Assembly (NCBI GenBank): GCA_910580005.1
Contig: CAJTXH010000061.1
Location: 1 to 16,240 of the forward strand
Source of the DNA: an uncultured Lachnospiraceae bacterium
GTDB taxonomy: Bacteria > Bacillota > Clostridia > Lachnospirales > Lachnospiraceae
Direction of reading: 5' to 3'
DNA: 16,240 bases
Shown: positions 6,763 to 13,758 of the stretch, piece by piece
Numbering within the stretch: the stretch's first letter is position 1
How the letters are laid out: every line of letters starts with the position of its first letter
The notes under the pieces: model-generated
Seen by the model: only the letters and a program-made list of their open reading frames with translations
Databases searched by the model: none
What the model was told of the DNA's origin: nothing
Made by a program: the position numbers and the translations under genes

Positions 6763-9675
6763 ATGGTATGGCTTAAGGCAGATACAGGGCTTGAAAATAC
6801 ATATAAAAAGCTGGTTTATGCATCAAAAGCAGATGTAGAATGGAATGGATTTATACTGGCAGAAAATAATACAGTAATACTTCCAGGCAGAGTTAATTCG
6901 CTTATTTTTGATTTTGACTTAAAAAAGGTATATCCAAATATAATTGATATTCCAGAAATGCCAGAGGATATATCTGAAATAGATGGAAAACAGTTATTAA
7001 AGAATATATTTAATATGACCTTATATATTTTTGGCAAATGGGGAGCACTTCAGGGAATAAGGGTTGAACACACATATGAAAAAATAGACATGCTGCTTAA
7101 ACAGATTTTAAAGGAAGCCAGGGCAGAAGCTTATTATTCCAGGAATGGAATAAAGTTTTCATGTGATGGCAAGAGTGTAGTTTTTGAAGATATTGTTGTA
7201 GCTGCAATTAATAAAATAAAAGAGGATGAAAGGGCAGAAGAGGAAGGGCTGGAAAACGGGGAGGAAGAAGAATATCCACAAGGTTTATGGCATGATATGA
7301 AGTGGAAAACTACAAGTGCAAGTTTTGGCAGGCAGGATTTGGATGGCAGTGAAAAGGGATTAGACAGGCTTGGCAGCAATTTTTATGTTATACCTTATAA
7401 ATGCCCACAGTGTAACAGTCATCTCCATATGTCAGTTTACCCTGATGGCAAGGAATTTGTAATAGATACAGAAGAAGGAAAGGTTTATGCAGCAAGGATA
7501 TATATGTGCCCAGGGTGCAGCCTTTTTTATACGCCCAGGCCTGGAAAGCTTTTATCAGAAGGGGATGAGTATATCCTTGATTTTGATAATGATGCAAAGG
7601 CAGCAGATGATTATAAGAAACTTATAGGCAGGAATGGCGGTAAAAACAGCAACAGCAATACAAATATGTATGAACATGAGTATGCAGGCAAGGTACATAA
7701 TGGCAGTAAAAGCCTGGCAAAAATATGCCGTAATATCAGGCGGCTTTCAATTGCAGACCTTGAAAGGCTGCTTGAAGAAATGGATGAAGGGTTTTACCGT
7801 GGAAGTGAAGTAAAAAGGTTTCTTGAATATATAAAACAGGAACTTGAATTTAGGAAGAATGAACAGCTTGACCCATATACAGCTTTCCGGAAAGGTTTAA
7901 AATCAGGCAAAATCGGGGAAGAGGGGGTTGCTGGTGGCACAGAAAGGCACAGGGTGGATTACAGCAGTATTGAAGATGAAGAAGAGTTTAGCCATAATGT
8001 GCAGGATAGTGAAGAAACAGAAGGGAAAAATACAGAAAAAGAAAATACAGAAGACGAAAATGTGAATGAAGAAATGATAGAAGAAAATACAGAAGACAGC
8101 TTTATGGAAGATATAATTAAAAAATATATGGGCGGAGGGGAAATACCACAGAAAAGTATACAAGAAGAAAAGGAATTACAAGAAAGCAGAAATATACAAG
8201 AAACCAGAACAGGAAATGTGGCAAAAAATGATACAAATAAAAGTACAAAAAGGGATGGTAAGGCAAAGTCCCTGTTTAGCAAAAAAGACAAACAGGGGAA
8301 AGAAAAGTATATAGCAGAAAACGGTGAAGATACAGCCAGCATTGCAGGCAGCAATACAGACCCTTATGTAAACCAGGATGAAGAGGACACAGGTACAGGG
8401 GTTATAGAAGAAGGAAAATCTGTTCAGAATAAAGAAAATGTATCTGCCAGGGAAAATATTAATAACAATGGAACAATTTTAAACAGGGAGGATGCAGTAA
8501 AAAAAATATCAGCAGCCAGAGGCAAAAAGTACACAGAGATTGCAAGGCTTTTTAATGAAGTTAAAAACAGCAGTTTAGGCAATGCAGACAAAGAGGAATT
8601 TACAAGTGAACTGGAAGATATGCTTGAACAGGCCGGCAAAAAGGAACTGGATTACCTTATATCACACCTTCCGCAAAGTGATACTAAAGAGAGATATAAA
8701 AGAACCAGGGAACGTATTAAATCATATAAAGATATAGATACTGGCAAATATGAAGAAATAATTAACAGATATATAGAGAATGCAGAGCGTGAAGAACTTT
8801 CCTCAATGGTAAAAAGGGCGGCAGCAGGCGGAAGGAAAAGCCTTTTAAAAGTGCTTGATGATATAAAAAACCAGGAATTTGACCTGGGTGTGCTTAAAGA
8901 ATACAGTGATGAAATATACAGGCAGGTAAAAGATGCCGACATGGAAACAGTAAGAAGAATTGTTCCAAATATATCCGCATTGGATGTACAGGACGGACTG
9001 CGTGCTATAAAAGAAATAGAGGCGGCGGATATTCTTCCAGAGCTTAAAAAAGAGATGTCTTCACTTATAGATAAAAAGCTTACACGTATGAAAACCGAGG
9101 AAAGCGGGCAGCTTGTAGAAAAAATCCAGAGGAACCTGGAAGACAGGGTAGAAGACCTTTCAAGAATACATTATTATGATGCCATAAAAATGGCAAGCGG
9201 GGATAATAAGGATGAAGAATCGCTCCTTATAAGAAAAGCAATAAGCAAGTATGCAATTTTACTTGGGAAATATGAATATCCTGTTATAATATATGATTCA
9301 TCACATTTCAGAAATGGGAAAGAAGGATTTATAATTTCACCAGACCATATTTTTTATAAAGGTGTAATAAAATCTGGAACATTGGACATTATGGATATTG
9401 ATAACATTTCACTAGAAAATGGAAAGACAGGCAAAGCAGTTTTTGTAAATAACATGACAAAGCGCAAAGTAAAACTTCCATGTGTTTTTAAGGGTAAAGA
9501 CCAGGAAAATTTTGCAGAAGTGCTAAATGAATTTGTAGAATATTTAAAAGCAAAACCTAAATCAAGAAGCGTTGAATATATGGCACAGGAAAAACATGCA
9601 GCAATATGTTGTTACAGGTGCGGGCATGTGTTTAAGTCAGGGAATATATGTCCTAAATGTGGAAGCCGCAATTAA
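6763..9675 (+). CDS. Large protein of unknown function with split internal and C-terminal zinc ribbons
   Basis: A 970-residue protein I do not recognise. The ATG at 6763 is chosen over GTG at 6757 because CAGGGGG (6749-6755) is correctly spaced only for the ATG. Residues 1 to about 200 are a mixed globular region. CPQC (214-217) and CPGC (249-252) would form one zinc-binding knuckle pair. Residues about 400-560 are very acidic and Lys/Glu/Asn rich, likely disordered, with a repeated ENTED. Residues about 565-825 are charged and helical. About 829-933 look like a small beta domain (EGFIISPDHIFYKG, then IDNISLENG) similar in pattern to bacterial PH-like domains. The tail carries a second zinc ribbon (C950, C953, C963, C966). 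There is no signal peptide or membrane segment, so it is presumably cytosolic. It lies directly behind the HAD gene. Confidence 0.85.
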   Translation: MVWLKADTGLENTYKKLVYASKADVEWNGFILAENNTVILPGRVNSLIFDFDLKKVYPNIIDIPEMPEDISEIDGKQLLKNIFNMTLYIFGKWGALQGIRVEHTYEKIDMLLKQILKEARAEAYYSRNGIKFSCDGKSVVFEDIVVAAINKIKEDERAEEEGLENGEEEEYPQGLWHDMKWKTTSASFGRQDLDGSEKGLDRLGSNFYVIPYKCPQCNSHLHMSVYPDGKEFVIDTEEGKVYAARIYMCPGCSLFYTPRPGKLLSEGDEYILDFDNDAKAADDYKKLIGRNGGKNSNSNTNMYEHEYAGKVHNGSKSLAKICRNIRRLSIADLERLLEEMDEGFYRGSEVKRFLEYIKQELEFRKNEQLDPYTAFRKGLKSGKIGEEGVAGGTERHRVDYSSIEDEEEFSHNVQDSEETEGKNTEKENTEDENVNEEMIEENTEDSFMEDIIKKYMGGGEIPQKSIQEEKELQESRNIQETRTGNVAKNDTNKSTKRDGKAKSLFSKKDKQGKEKYIAENGEDTASIAGSNTDPYVNQDEEDTGTGVIEEGKSVQNKENVSARENINNNGTILNREDAVKKISAARGKKYTEIARLFNEVKNSSLGNADKEEFTSELEDMLEQAGKKELDYLISHLPQSDTKERYKRTRERIKSYKDIDTGKYEEIINRYIENAEREELSSMVKRAAAGGRKSLLKVLDDIKNQEFDLGVLKEYSDEIYRQVKDADMETVRRIVPNISALDVQDGLRAIKEIEAADILPELKKEMSSLIDKKLTRMKTEESGQLVEKIQRNLEDRVEDLSRIHYYDAIKMASGDNKDEESLLIRKAISKYAILLGKYEYPVIIYDSSHFRNGKEGFIISPDHIFYKGVIKSGTLDIMDIDNISLENGKTGKAVFVNNMTKRKVKLPCVFKGKDQENFAEVLNEFVEYLKAKPKSRSVEYMAQEKHAAICCYRCGHVFKSGNICPKCGSRN

Positions 9676-9702
9676 AGTTTTATGATGCAGCTTTATTTAC
9701 TA

Positions 9703-9730
9703 TTGACAAGTGTGCATAATATGTTACAAT
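9703..9730 (+). promoter_or_regulatory. Promoter for the degV-family gene
   Basis: A perfect TTGACA (9703-9708) is followed after 16 bp by TACAAT (9725-9730), preceded by TGT to make an extended -10. It lies 28 bp after the previous stop codon and about 75 bp before the DegV start. The -10 box overlaps the inverted repeat described separately. Confidence 0.78.
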
Positions 9731-9752
9731 GTAGAAATAAAAACTACATTGT
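9726..9752. promoter_or_regulatory. Inverted repeat over the degV promoter start, likely operator
   Basis: ACAATGTAG (9726-9734) and CTACATTGT (9744-9752) form a perfect 9-bp inverted repeat with a 9-nt A-rich spacer. The left arm covers most of the -10 box, and the centre coincides with the expected transcription start. That is a typical repressor position, although the same sequence could form a 5' hairpin in the RNA. The regulator is not known. Confidence 0.55.
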
Positions 9753-9804
9753 GCATTTATCAAAAATATGTATTGCCTGCAGCCCGGCAATTTAAAGGAA
9801 AGGC

Positions 9805-10716
9805 ATGGTTATCTATATGGAATATCAGGTTATAAGCGACGGTTCATGTGATTTAGAGGCAGATTTAAAAGAAAAATACAATATAGAAGTAGTCCCGTTT
9901 TTTGTTTCGTTTGATGATGAGAAGTATTATAAAGAGATTGAGGAAATAGCAATCAGGGATGTGTATGAGAAAATGGCTGCCTGCCCAAAACAGTATCCCA
10001 AGACTTCCCTGCCTTCTGTACAAAATTATGTGGATGCATTCCTGCCACATGTCCAGGCTGGAAGAGGGATTATCTGTATCTGCCTTACAACGTCTTTAAG
10101 CGGTTCTTATAATTCTGCTGTAAATGCCAGGGCAATAATATGTGAAGACTATCCAGATGCAAAGATTGAGGTTATTAATTCATATGGTGCTACTGTATAT
10201 CAGCGGTTATACGCAATTGAAGCTGCCAGAATGAGGCAGCAGGGTTACAGTCTTGAAGAAAATGTAAAAGTCCTTATAGGGCAGATGCGTGACAATGCAC
10301 GTATATTTTTTACAGTTGGAAACCTTGATTATCTCCAGCATGGAGGGCGTATTGGTAAAGTTGCAGGAATTGCAGGAAGTGTTTTAAACCTTAAACCACT
10401 TATAACATTAGAGGGTGGCTCAATAGATGCATCAGGTGTTGCAAGAAGCCGTAAAAAATCCATGCTTAAAACAATAGAGCTGCTTAAATCATTTTTTAAA
10501 GAAAACGGGGAAAATCCTAAAGACTATGCTTTTGCTGTTGGGTTTGGTTATGACAGGGATGAAGGTGTCCAGTATAAGGGCATGGTTGATGAAGCATTAA
10601 AAGAAATGGGTGTAGAAAATGGTGCAGATTTTGTACAGATAGGTGCAACGATATGTGTCCATACAGGACCATATGCAATAGGAATAGGGCTTGTAAAGCG
10701 TTTTGAATATTGTTAG
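9805..10716 (+). CDS. DegV-family fatty-acid-binding protein (FakB-like)
   Basis: A 303-residue protein of the DegV/EDD fold. Family members (FakB) hold a free fatty acid while the partner kinase FakA phosphorylates it for membrane lipid synthesis. The N-terminal strand is VISDGSCDLE, where many members have TDSTxDL. KTSLPS (66-71) and TTSLSGSYNSA (95-105) are the conserved ligand-pocket loops; LDYLQHGGRIG and the C-terminal HTGPYAIGIGL are also diagnostic. The ATG at 9805 has AAGGAA about 4 bp upstream; an ATG at 9817 would give a more usual N-terminus (MEYQVISDG) and remains possible. There is no fakA in the window. A short hairpin, ATTGCC/GGCAAT (9772-9791), lies just before the ribosome binding site. 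No terminator separates it from the aspS promoter. Confidence 0.93.
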   Translation: MVIYMEYQVISDGSCDLEADLKEKYNIEVVPFFVSFDDEKYYKEIEEIAIRDVYEKMAACPKQYPKTSLPSVQNYVDAFLPHVQAGRGIICICLTTSLSGSYNSAVNARAIICEDYPDAKIEVINSYGATVYQRLYAIEAARMRQQGYSLEENVKVLIGQMRDNARIFFTVGNLDYLQHGGRIGKVAGIAGSVLNLKPLITLEGGSIDASGVARSRKKSMLKTIELLKSFFKENGENPKDYAFAVGFGYDRDEGVQYKGMVDEALKEMGVENGADFVQIGATICVHTGPYAIGIGLVKRFEYC

Positions 10717-10722
10717 CAGATA

Positions 10723-10751
10723 TTGACAACTAGAAAATGGTAATATATAAT
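10723..10751 (+). promoter_or_regulatory. Consensus promoter for the aspS T-box transcript
   Basis: TTGACA (10723-10728), a 17-bp spacer and TATAAT (10746-10751) give a full consensus sigma-A promoter that starts 7 bp after the DegV stop codon. Transcription would begin near 10758, exactly upstream of the T-box stem I. Confidence 0.9.
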
Positions 10752-10757
10752 CAAAAC

Positions 10758-11045
10758 AATGGCGATGACGGAGAGGAGTAACATAAATTATCGTTACAAG
10801 AGAGTGAAGGATGGTGAAATCTTCATAAAGTGAATTTATGTGAAAAACACTCCAAGGCATATGTTTATGCCTGTACAGCCGCAATCTGAAAGATATAAGT
10901 ATATATTTAGTAGGTGAGCCGTAAGCTGCACGAAAGACAGCAGGGCCTGTGTATGCATGGCCGCAGAGAGACTGTTTAACAGTAAACCGGGTGGTACCGC
11001 GGATATTTCCGTCCTGGGCTTTAAGCCCAGGGCGTTTTTATTTTG
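10758..11045 (+). promoter_or_regulatory. T-box leader of aspS, apparent AAC (Asn) specifier
   Basis: A tRNA-sensing leader that lets transcription continue when the matching tRNA is uncharged. The T-box core GGGTGGTACCGCGG (10989-11002) presents TGGT to the tRNA acceptor end and lies just before an intrinsic terminator. In stem I, ACATAAATT (10781-10789) pairs perfectly with AATTTATGT (10833-10841), and GGAG (10770-10773) pairs with CTCC (10850-10853). These frame a specifier loop with AGTA (10777-10780) on the left and GAAAAACA (10842-10849) on the right. The triplet before the usual trailing A is AAC (10846-10848), an Asn codon; no GAC or GAT is present in the loop. The assignment was made by hand, and the loop has one extra A relative to the simplest pattern. 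Confidence 0.9.
11010..11045 (+). terminator. T-box-controlled terminator before aspS
   Basis: An 11-bp stem pairs 11010-11020 with 11024-11034 (core CCTGGGCT with AGCCCAGG) around a 3-nt loop, followed by a T-rich run (11035-11045). It competes with the antiterminator that includes the T-box core upstream. Confidence 0.93.
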
Positions 11046-11079
11046 GATATTTTTAATTTTGAAGAATGGAGGAAAAAAT

Positions 11080-12831
11080 ATGAATATATCAAATATTTAC
11101 AGGGATGTTACATTAGACGGTGTAAGTGAAGAGGATGTTGGAAAGAATATGAAGCTGGCTGGATGGGTGGAAAATATACGTGACCACGGCGGTGTGTCTT
11201 TTATTGACTTAAGGGATATGTATGGCGTGATGCAGGTTGTAATGCGTGATACGTCACTGCTTGAAGGGATAAGCAAAGAGGACTGTATAAGCATTGAAGG
11301 TGTTATAGAGCACAGGGACGAGGAAACATATAACCCTAAAATACCAACAGGCACTATAGAGCTTGAAGCACACAAAGTTGAAATACTTGGAAGGGTTTAC
11401 AAGCAGCTTCCTTTTGAAATTATGACATCTAAAGAAACAAGGGAAGATGTACGCCTGAAATACCGTTACCTTGATTTGCGCAATGCCAAGGTGCGTGACA
11501 ATATGCTTTTCCGTTCAAATGTTATAAGCTTTTTAAGACGGAAAATGACAGAAATGGGATTTCTTGAAATACAGACCCCAATTCTCTGCGCTTCATCGCC
11601 AGAAGGCGCAAGGGATTATATAGTGCCTTCACGTAAATTCAAAGGGAAATTTTATGCATTGCCACAAGCGCCACAGCAGTATAAACAGCTTCTTATGGTA
11701 TCAGGCTTTGATAAATATTTCCAGATAGCGCCATGTTTCAGGGATGAAGATGCCCGTGCTGACCGTTCACCAGGGGAATTTTACCAGCTTGATTTTGAAA
11801 TGGCATTTGCAACACAGGAAGATGTATTTAAAGCAGGTGAAGAAGTATTATCATCAACATTTGAAAAATTTGCACCAGAAGGCTTTGAGGTAACAAAAGC
11901 CCCTTATCCTGTAATAAGCTACAGGCAGGCAATGCTTGAATTTGGAACAGACAAGCCTGACCTGCGTAATCCTCTGCGCATTGTGGATGTGACAGACTTT
12001 TTCCAGAGGTGCACGTTTAAGCCATTCCATGGCAAAACTGTGCGTGCTGTCAAAGTCCATGCAGATATGTCCAAAGGTTTCCATGAAAAACTGCTTAAAT
12101 TTGCACAGTCAATAGGAATGGGCGGCCTTGGATATCTTGAAGTGAAAGAGGATATGACATATAAAGGTCCTATTGACAAGTTTATTCCTGATGATATGAA
12201 AGGGGAAATTGCAAGCATAGCATCACTTGAAACAGGAGATACTATTTTCTTTATAGCAGACAGGGAGGAACAGGCGGCATTATATGCAGGCCAGATAAGG
12301 ACAGAGCTTGGAGAACGTCTTGGATTAATTGAAAAGAATGCATACCGTTTCTGTTATATTAATGATTTTCCTATGTATGAATATGATGTGGAACAGAAGA
12401 AGTATATATTTACCCATAACCCGTTTTCAATGCCACAGGGAGGCCTTGAAGCGTTAAGTGAAAAAGAGCCTTCAGAAATACTTGCATACCAGTATGATAT
12501 TGTATGCAATGGTGTTGAGCTTTCATCAGGTGCAGTACGTAACCATAACCTTGATATAATGGTTAAGGCATTTGAAATTGCAGGGTATACAGAAGAGGAC
12601 TTAAAAGAGAAATTTGGTGCATTATATAATGCATTCCAGTACGGTGCTCCCCCACATGCAGGAATGGCTCCAGGTGTTGACAGGATGGTTATGCTTCTGC
12701 TCAATGAAGAAAATATACGTGAAGTTATACCATTCCCAATGAATGGCAATGCACAAGACCTTATGTGTGGTGCACCAAATGAAGTTACAGAGCAGCAGCT
12801 CAGGGAAGTACACATTAAAGTAAGGCAGTAA
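11080..12831 (+). CDS. aspS: Aspartyl-tRNA synthetase, probably non-discriminating (Asp/Asn)
   Basis: A 583-residue class IIb bacterial-type AspRS that attaches Asp to tRNA-Asp and perhaps tRNA-Asn. The N-terminal OB-fold anticodon domain (1 to about 110) contains GWVENIRDHGGVSFIDLRD. The catalytic core has motif 2 FRDEDARADRSP (220-231) and motif 3 GMAPGVDRMVM (528-538, R535), with the bacterial GAD insert between. H36 in RDHGG sits where discriminating enzymes such as E. coli's have Leu (RDLG); from memory, His here marks non-discriminating enzymes. The start at 11080 is fixed by TGGAGGA (11068-11074); the frame is open upstream to 10957 but that part is T-box and terminator. It is regulated by the T-box leader. 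No clear terminator follows. Confidence 0.95.
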   Translation: MNISNIYRDVTLDGVSEEDVGKNMKLAGWVENIRDHGGVSFIDLRDMYGVMQVVMRDTSLLEGISKEDCISIEGVIEHRDEETYNPKIPTGTIELEAHKVEILGRVYKQLPFEIMTSKETREDVRLKYRYLDLRNAKVRDNMLFRSNVISFLRRKMTEMGFLEIQTPILCASSPEGARDYIVPSRKFKGKFYALPQAPQQYKQLLMVSGFDKYFQIAPCFRDEDARADRSPGEFYQLDFEMAFATQEDVFKAGEEVLSSTFEKFAPEGFEVTKAPYPVISYRQAMLEFGTDKPDLRNPLRIVDVTDFFQRCTFKPFHGKTVRAVKVHADMSKGFHEKLLKFAQSIGMGGLGYLEVKEDMTYKGPIDKFIPDDMKGEIASIASLETGDTIFFIADREEQAALYAGQIRTELGERLGLIEKNAYRFCYINDFPMYEYDVEQKKYIFTHNPFSMPQGGLEALSEKEPSEILAYQYDIVCNGVELSSGAVRNHNLDIMVKAFEIAGYTEEDLKEKFGALYNAFQYGAPPHAGMAPGVDRMVMLLLNEENIREVIPFPMNGNAQDLMCGAPNEVTEQQLREVHIKVRQ

Positions 12832-12852
12832 TTTAACCCTGTTAAGCCATTT

Positions 12853-12988
12853 CCTCCACTATGCAGGGAACAGCCAGGTGCCAATACAATATAATTTGTG
12901 TTTTGTAAAGTATTCATAAAGCCTGGCAGGACATCATATGTTTAAAAAAGGCTGTTATATATTTGAGCTGCCAAAGGCGTAGTGGAGG
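12853..12988 (+). promoter_or_regulatory. Inverted repeat able to mask the spmA ribosome binding site
   Basis: CCTCCACTA (12853-12861) is an exact complement of TAGTGGAGG (12980-12988), which contains the spmA Shine-Dalgarno GGAGG. Two further paired segments lie between them: AACAGCC (12869-12875) with GGCTGTT (12950-12956), and GCCAGG (12873-12878) with CCTGGC (12922-12927). These share GCC and so exclude each other. The right arm is followed by six T, so a long-range terminator role is also conceivable. The left arm would be present only in RNA coming from aspS. Confidence 0.5.
12913..12942 (+). promoter_or_regulatory. Candidate sigma-E-type sporulation promoter for spmA
   Basis: TTCATAAA (12913-12920), a 14-bp spacer and CATATGTT (12935-12942) resemble the sigma-E pattern of a CATA-type -35 and a CATAnnnT -10. 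spmA is a mother-cell gene in Bacillus, which fits. The expected start near 12950 lies downstream of the masking arm at 12853-12861. The match is partial and made by eye. Confidence 0.4.
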
Positions 12989-12994
12989 TTTTTT

Positions 12995-13636
12995 ATGCTT
13001 AATAAACTTTGGGGATTTATGATACTTATAGGATTAAGTTATGGCATTATTACAGGAGAAGTGGAAGCATTAAGCAATGCAGCTATTGACAGTGCAGGAG
13101 AGGCAGTTTCACTTGCAATAACAATGCTTGGGATAATGGCTTTGTGGACAGGGCTTATTGAAGTTGCAAGGTGTTCTGGGCTTCTGGATATACTTACACA
13201 TAAACTTGCACCTGTTTTAAAGTTTTTATTTCCACGTGTTCCAAAAGGACATAAAGTTAATGAATATATAGCTGCTAATATTATAGCAAATATATTAGGG
13301 CTTGGATGGGCGGCTACACCTATGGGCCTAAAAGCAATGAAAGAGTTTGCTGTACTAGAAAGGGAACGTACAGGTAATGAAAAAGTGGCCAAAGCATCAG
13401 ACGAAATGTGTACATTTTTAGTTATAAATATTTCTTCTCTGCAGCTTATACCAGTAAATATAATTGCGTACAGAAGCCAGTATGGTTCAGCCAACCCTGC
13501 CGCTGTAGTCCTGCCTGGGCTTCTGGCAACAATAGTTAGTACAGTTGTTGCAGTAGTTTTCTGCAGGATAATGTGCAGAAAAGGTGAAAATAAAAATACT
13601 TCAGGAAATCGTAAGAAGATTGCAAAAAAAATGTAA
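12995..13636 (+). CDS. spmA: Spore maturation protein A
   Basis: A 213-residue integral membrane protein of the nucleoside-recognition/Gate domain family. SpmA is needed for spore core dehydration and normal heat resistance in Bacillus, usually together with SpmB. The sequence follows SpmA closely: MLNKLWGFMILIGLSYGI at the N-terminus, GLIEVARCSGLLDILTHKLAPVLKFLFP, then ANILGLGWAATPMGLKAMK and FLVINISSLQLIPVNIIAYR. Several hydrophobic segments are visible, including about 38-57 and 173-195, and the tail is basic. The start has GGAGG (12984-12988) 6 bp upstream. The gene normally beside it, spmB, is absent: the next 122 bp are non-coding and then an unrelated lipoprotein begins. Confidence 0.92.
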   Translation: MLNKLWGFMILIGLSYGIITGEVEALSNAAIDSAGEAVSLAITMLGIMALWTGLIEVARCSGLLDILTHKLAPVLKFLFPRVPKGHKVNEYIAANIIANILGLGWAATPMGLKAMKEFAVLERERTGNEKVAKASDEMCTFLVINISSLQLIPVNIIAYRSQYGSANPAAVVLPGLLATIVSTVVAVVFCRIMCRKGENKNTSGNRKKIAKKM

Positions 13637-13658
13637 AGTATATTTGTATATTTAGTAT

Positions 13659-13664
13659 TATAAT
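13659..13664 (+). promoter_or_regulatory. Possible -10 box for the lipoprotein gene
   Basis: A perfect TATAAT lies 94 bp before the lipoprotein start in an AT-rich gap. No convincing -35 is found at 16-18 bp, so this is only a candidate. Confidence 0.25.
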
Positions 13665-13758
13665 AATATCCATATTATAGGACATCATTTTTCATTTCTA
13701 TTTGTGCCACAAAGGGCATGGAAGATTAGTATAAAAGCATAAAGGAGGTATTGTAAAT

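Noticed and set aside
7959..8354. 131-residue minus-strand frame rich in Ser, Phe and Leu
   Set aside because: It is the complement of the Glu/Lys-rich low-complexity region of the 970-residue protein.
10957..11079. Upstream extension of the aspS reading frame (41 codons)
   Set aside because: The stretch is the T-box core and terminator; AspRS similarity and a strong ribosome binding site begin at 11080.
12354..12917. 187-residue open frame on the minus strand
   Set aside because: It is antisense to aspS, has no recognisable domain, and arises from the codon bias of the real gene.
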